Of a stretch of DNA of 64,000 bases, positions 61,208-64,000 are shown in pieces. The stretch spans positions 1,798,001 to 1,862,000 of the forward strand of contig NZ_JQCR01000003.1 in the NCBI RefSeq assembly GCF_000757885.1, read 5' to 3'. Position 1 is the first letter of the stretch; each line of letters opens with the position of its first letter. Under the pieces are notes generated by a model. It searched no databases. It saw nothing but the letters and a program-made list of their open reading frames with translations, and was not told where the DNA came from. The DNA is from Paenibacillus wynnii (GTDB lineage Bacteria > Bacillota > Bacilli > Paenibacillales > Paenibacillaceae). A program made the translations under genes and the position numbers.

Positions 61208-62302
61208 CTATACATATACCATATAATCATTATGCTGCAATAATATCTTGGCTCGTTCCATATCATGTTCTTGCCGAAAGGATAAACGCATGATGCCCGG
61301 GACGTCTTCACGACTCTCAATAATCTGTATGTTGCTAAGATTGATTCCTTCGTCTCCCAGCTCCGTAGCAATACGGCCAATAATGCCGGGATGGTCAGGC
61401 ACATCAATGTGTAGATCAAACAAGGGGGCAATCATACCTTTGCGCCGTTCCGGCAGTTGGCTGCGAAATCCGTTCGCTTCATGGAAAGCCTCCTCAATAC
61501 CTGCCCCGTCCTCATTTTCCAAGAGATCAACAAATGAAGAAACCTCCTGATTCCAATCCTTAAGCAACTTGAGCATAACCATTCTATTATTCAACAAAAT
61601 ATCGCGCCAAATTACGGGATCACTAGATGCAATCCGCGTGATATCACGGAAGCCGCCAGCGGCTAACGTACTATATAAGGAATCGGTGTCATCATAAGCA
61701 TGAATTTGATTTACAAGTGCCACCGCTATAATATGCGGCAAATGGCTGATCGCTCCAACAATTTCATCATGGCGCTCCGGTTCCAGACGAACAATCTGTG
61801 CTCTGGTATGTAGTAGCAAGGATTCAAGGGAACGGTAAGCCTGTTCTGGGACTCCAGGTGGTGGTGTTAGTACATAATACGCATTCTCGAATAATAGGGA
61901 AGACGCTGCTTCCACTCCCGAGCGTTCAGAGCCTGCCATCGGATGTCCCCCGATAAAATGAACACCCGGAAGATCCAAGGAGACCGCACAAGCGGCAATG
62001 CTTGCTTTTGTGCTGCCAACATCCGTTATGATGCAGCCCGGTTTAAGCGGAAGCACGCTCAACTGCTGCAAATAACTCTCAAGCATACCCACGGGTACGC
62101 ATAAAAAAATAAAGTCAGCATCCAGCGCCGCTTCCTCAAGCGAAAGTGTCGCACTGTCAACAACACCTCTGCTGACATACTTTACTGCTGATTCGGGGCG
62201 ATGGGCATGGCCTACAACGGTTAGGCCCTCCTTGCCCTTAAAGCAAAGGGCCAGTGAGCCGCCGATCAGACCGACACCGAATATGGCTATTTTTGTCGTC
62301 AT
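61208..62302 (-). CDS. tyrA: Prephenate dehydrogenase with ACT domain
   Basis: TyrA oxidatively decarboxylates prephenate to 4-hydroxyphenylpyruvate for tyrosine. The 364-residue protein has the NAD motif IAIFGVGLIGGSLALCFKG (5-23), CIITDVGSTKASI, FIGGHPMAGSERSGVEAA and HLPHIIAVALVN, followed by a C-terminal ACT domain (FDLHIDVPDHPGIIGRIATELGDEGINLSNIQI, from about 290) that probably binds tyrosine for feedback control. It follows hisC by 49 bases. The aroA/aroE gene that follows tyrA in B. subtilis is absent here. Confidence 0.96.
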   Translation of the reverse strand: MTTKIAIFGVGLIGGSLALCFKGKEGLTVVGHAHRPESAVKYVSRGVVDSATLSLEEAALDADFIFLCVPVGMLESYLQQLSVLPLKPGCIITDVGSTKASIAACAVSLDLPGVHFIGGHPMAGSERSGVEAASSLLFENAYYVLTPPPGVPEQAYRSLESLLLHTRAQIVRLEPERHDEIVGAISHLPHIIAVALVNQIHAYDDTDSLYSTLAAGGFRDITRIASSDPVIWRDILLNNRMVMLKLLKDWNQEVSSFVDLLENEDGAGIEEAFHEANGFRSQLPERRKGMIAPLFDLHIDVPDHPGIIGRIATELGDEGINLSNIQIIESREDVPGIMRLSFRQEHDMERAKILLQHNDYMVYV

Positions 62303-62351
62303 GTTCTTTGAACAACCTGCCTTCTGTAATTTCTATTCGCTGTATCGTTAA

Positions 62352-63449
62352 CTATGCTCTTACACCTTGCTCGGTAAGGATTTGTTCCAAAGCTTCAACA
62401 AAAGCCTGGTTCTGCTCTGCAGAGCCGACTGTGACTCGAATATATGTTGGATATAGACGATGTCCAGCTCTCACAATAACCCCTTTTCGCAACAAGGCTT
62501 CAAATACATCCAGCGCAGACTTCCTAACATCAACCATAATAAAATTACCGTGTGCCGGGAAGAATTCCAAGGCCAGACGTTTAAATTCGGCCTGCAACTG
62601 TAAAATTCCAGCAGCATTCAAACGACGGCACTCCTGAACATAATCCTGATCGCCTAATGCTGCCAAAGCCCCTGCCTGGGCTACCCGGGAAGTGTTAAAG
62701 GGCTCTCTTACTTGATTAATTAATTTAATGATTTCGGGTCTTGCAACACCATAGCCAATTCGAAGAGCTGCAAGGCCGTAAATTTTGGAAAAGGTGCGCA
62801 GAACAACCAAATTAGGATAACGCTCTAACAGCTTGATTCCATCAGAGTAGGTTAGATCCGTTACATATTCAGAATAAGCTTCGTCCAGCACTACCATGAC
62901 CTGATTAGGCACCGAATCCAGAAAAGTTGTTAACGCATCTGCCGAAACAATGGTTCCGGTCGGGTTGTTAGGGTTACATACCCAAATGACTTTTGTCCGG
63001 TCAGTGACTTTGGCCAACATCGCTTCAAGATCATGTGTTCCAGCGGTCAGCGGCACCTCTATAGTAACAGCACCCTCAATATCAGCATTGCTCTTATAAA
63101 CAGAGAACGTCTGATCAGCCATAATCGTCTCATCGCCAGGCAGGAAGAAGGCACGTGCTATCAGCGCTATAATCTCATCAGAGCCGCAACCAAATATAAT
63201 ATTGTCACTATTTACTCCTATATGAGCCGCTAAAGCCGAGGTTAATTCAGCAGCAGATCCATCCGGATAAATACTCAGATTGTCCAGCTCGGAGATAATG
63301 GCTGCTTTGGCACTAGGTGAAGATCCGTAAGGATTCTCATTGGAAGCGAGCTTAATCACTTCATTAAGGCCCAACTCCTTCTTCACTTCTTCTACGGGCT
63401 TGCCCGGTTTGTAGACAGGCAAATTCACAATACTAGGTTTCGGATTCAT
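62352..63449 (-). CDS. hisC: Histidinol-phosphate aminotransferase
   Basis: A 365-residue PLP-dependent aminotransferase. The PLP Lys is in RTFSKIYGLAALRIGYG (about residue 225); other marks are KLASNENPYGSSP, NPNNPTGTIV and the Asp/Tyr pair VLDEAYSEYV. In B. subtilis the enzyme at this place in the trp-hisC-tyrA cluster serves both histidine and aromatic amino acid synthesis, and the same dual role is likely here. It follows trpA by 42 bases. Confidence 0.96.
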   Translation of the reverse strand: MNPKPSIVNLPVYKPGKPVEEVKKELGLNEVIKLASNENPYGSSPSAKAAIISELDNLSIYPDGSAAELTSALAAHIGVNSDNIIFGCGSDEIIALIARAFFLPGDETIMADQTFSVYKSNADIEGAVTIEVPLTAGTHDLEAMLAKVTDRTKVIWVCNPNNPTGTIVSADALTTFLDSVPNQVMVVLDEAYSEYVTDLTYSDGIKLLERYPNLVVLRTFSKIYGLAALRIGYGVARPEIIKLINQVREPFNTSRVAQAGALAALGDQDYVQECRRLNAAGILQLQAEFKRLALEFFPAHGNFIMVDVRKSALDVFEALLRKGVIVRAGHRLYPTYIRVTVGSAEQNQAFVEALEQILTEQGVRA

Positions 63450-63491
63450 TCAACGTCCCTCGCTCTCCATCATACTTGTTCAGTCATTCAA

Positions 63492-64000
63492 CTATAGTGA
63501 TCTCGACTCCGCTGGTCTTAATTGTGCCACAAATTCACGGATTTGCAAAAGCCCTTCGCTACGTGTCGCAGGATTGTCGAGAAGTGGAATAACATCCTCA
63601 ACTTTACGAACGATAGCGCTGCCCACAACTACTCCATCGCATATGCTCGCAAACCGGGCAACTTGTTCACTAGTAGAAATCCCAAATCCAACTGCTACTG
63701 GTAGATCCGTCGCTTGTCGGACGGAGCCGATAAACTCTTCTACCCCAGCATGGAATGAGGAGCGTTCACCGGTTACACCTAATGAGGATACACAGTACAC
63801 AAATCCACTTGCACCAGATACGATCTTGGCGATTCGTTCACTGGAGGTCGGAGCCACCAAGGGAATAAGATTGACTCCCGCCTCGCGGCTGCGGCGGCGC
63901 ATATCCGCTGATTCTTCAACAGGCAGGTCAGGGATAATAAGCCCGCTGATCTCATGGTTGTTCACTTCTGCAAAGAATTTATCTAATCCCATTTGCAGAA
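63492..64000 (-). CDS. trpA: Tryptophan synthase alpha chain, C-terminal part (cut by window edge)
   Basis: The last 169 residues of TrpA, which splits indole-3-glycerol phosphate into indole and glyceraldehyde 3-phosphate. Visible family marks are ISGLIIPDLPVEES, LIPLVAPTSS, GFVYCVSSLGVTG, VAVGFGISTSEQVA and DGVVVGSAIVRKVED, including the phosphate-binding loops. The frame is open through the right edge (Leu-Gln precede the first Met), so that Met is internal; about 100 N-terminal residues with the catalytic Glu and Asp lie beyond. The rest of the trp operon is expected to the right. Confidence 0.95.
   Translation of the reverse strand, partial: LQMGLDKFFAEVNNHEISGLIIPDLPVEESADMRRRSREAGVNLIPLVAPTSSERIAKIVSGASGFVYCVSSLGVTGERSSFHAGVEEFIGSVRQATDLPVAVGFGISTSEQVARFASICDGVVVGSAIVRKVEDVIPLLDNPATRSEGLLQIREFVAQLRPAESRSL

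Overview
The window comes from a spore-forming, Gram-positive member of the Bacillales, most probably Paenibacillus. The evidence is GerA/GerB/GerC germination proteins, a GerMN lipoprotein, SLH-domain and AMIN/stalk-domain wall proteins, bacillithiol genes (bshA, bshB1), the redox repressor Rex, DnaD, a Bacillus-type QcrABC complex and AGGAGG-type ribosome binding sites. Gene order from about 28.8 kb to the right edge follows the Bacillus subtilis trp-to-nth region read backwards (trpA-hisC-tyrA ... ypiF-qcrABC-ypjAB(C)D-dapB-mgsA-bshB1-bshA-cca-birA-panBCD-dinG ... ypmB ... asnS-dnaD ... nth). I see no insertion sequence, prophage, CRISPR array, rRNA or tRNA gene.

Layout. 0-3.6 kb: spore germination genes; a gerB-type permease cut by the left edge faces a gerA-gerC pair across a bidirectional terminator. 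3.7-9.2 kb: GNAT acetyltransferase, purT and a very large double dynamin. 9.2-10.2 kb: non-coding, repeat-rich DNA. 10.2-18.1 kb: a small unknown gene, nth, an SLH-domain surface protein, a GerMN lipoprotein and two tandem AMIN amidases. 18.3-21.5 kb: leuCD with a divergent LysR regulator. 22-25.7 kb: a T-box leader and proB-proA-proC, one of the few plus-strand runs. 25.8-28.6 kb: a translationally coupled four-gene operon of an ECF sigma factor (apparently starting at AUU), an anti-sigma-like protein and two membrane proteins. 28.8-38 kb: dnaD, asnS, ackA, hbd, an FtsH-like protease with a membrane partner, ypmB, an MTA/SAH deaminase and rex. 38-50.5 kb: dinG, panBCD behind a structured leader, birA without its DNA-binding domain, cca, bacillithiol genes, mgsA, dapB, TPR and MazG proteins. 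50.6-60.4 kb: a YitT protein, ypjB, ypjA, qcrABC, ypiF, an IDEAL protein, a gamma-carbonic-anhydrase-like protein, a phosphatase and a second ECF sigma/anti-sigma pair. 61-64 kb: a candidate small RNA with a consensus promoter, then tyrA, hisC and the 3' part of trpA.

How the genes work together. Core metabolism dominates: proline, leucine, pantothenate, lysine/diaminopimelate, tyrosine, histidine and tryptophan synthesis, acetate metabolism, respiration through menaquinol-cytochrome c reductase, and bacillithiol synthesis. The envelope and spore genes and the two sigma/anti-sigma modules form the accessory layer. The least explained items are the sigma operon at 25.8-28.6 kb, the small RNA near 61.1 kb, the panBCD leader, and several families of short intergenic repeats shared between distant gaps. 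Many start codons were reassigned to a downstream ATG, TTG or GTG because a strong ribosome binding site lies inside the longest open frame.
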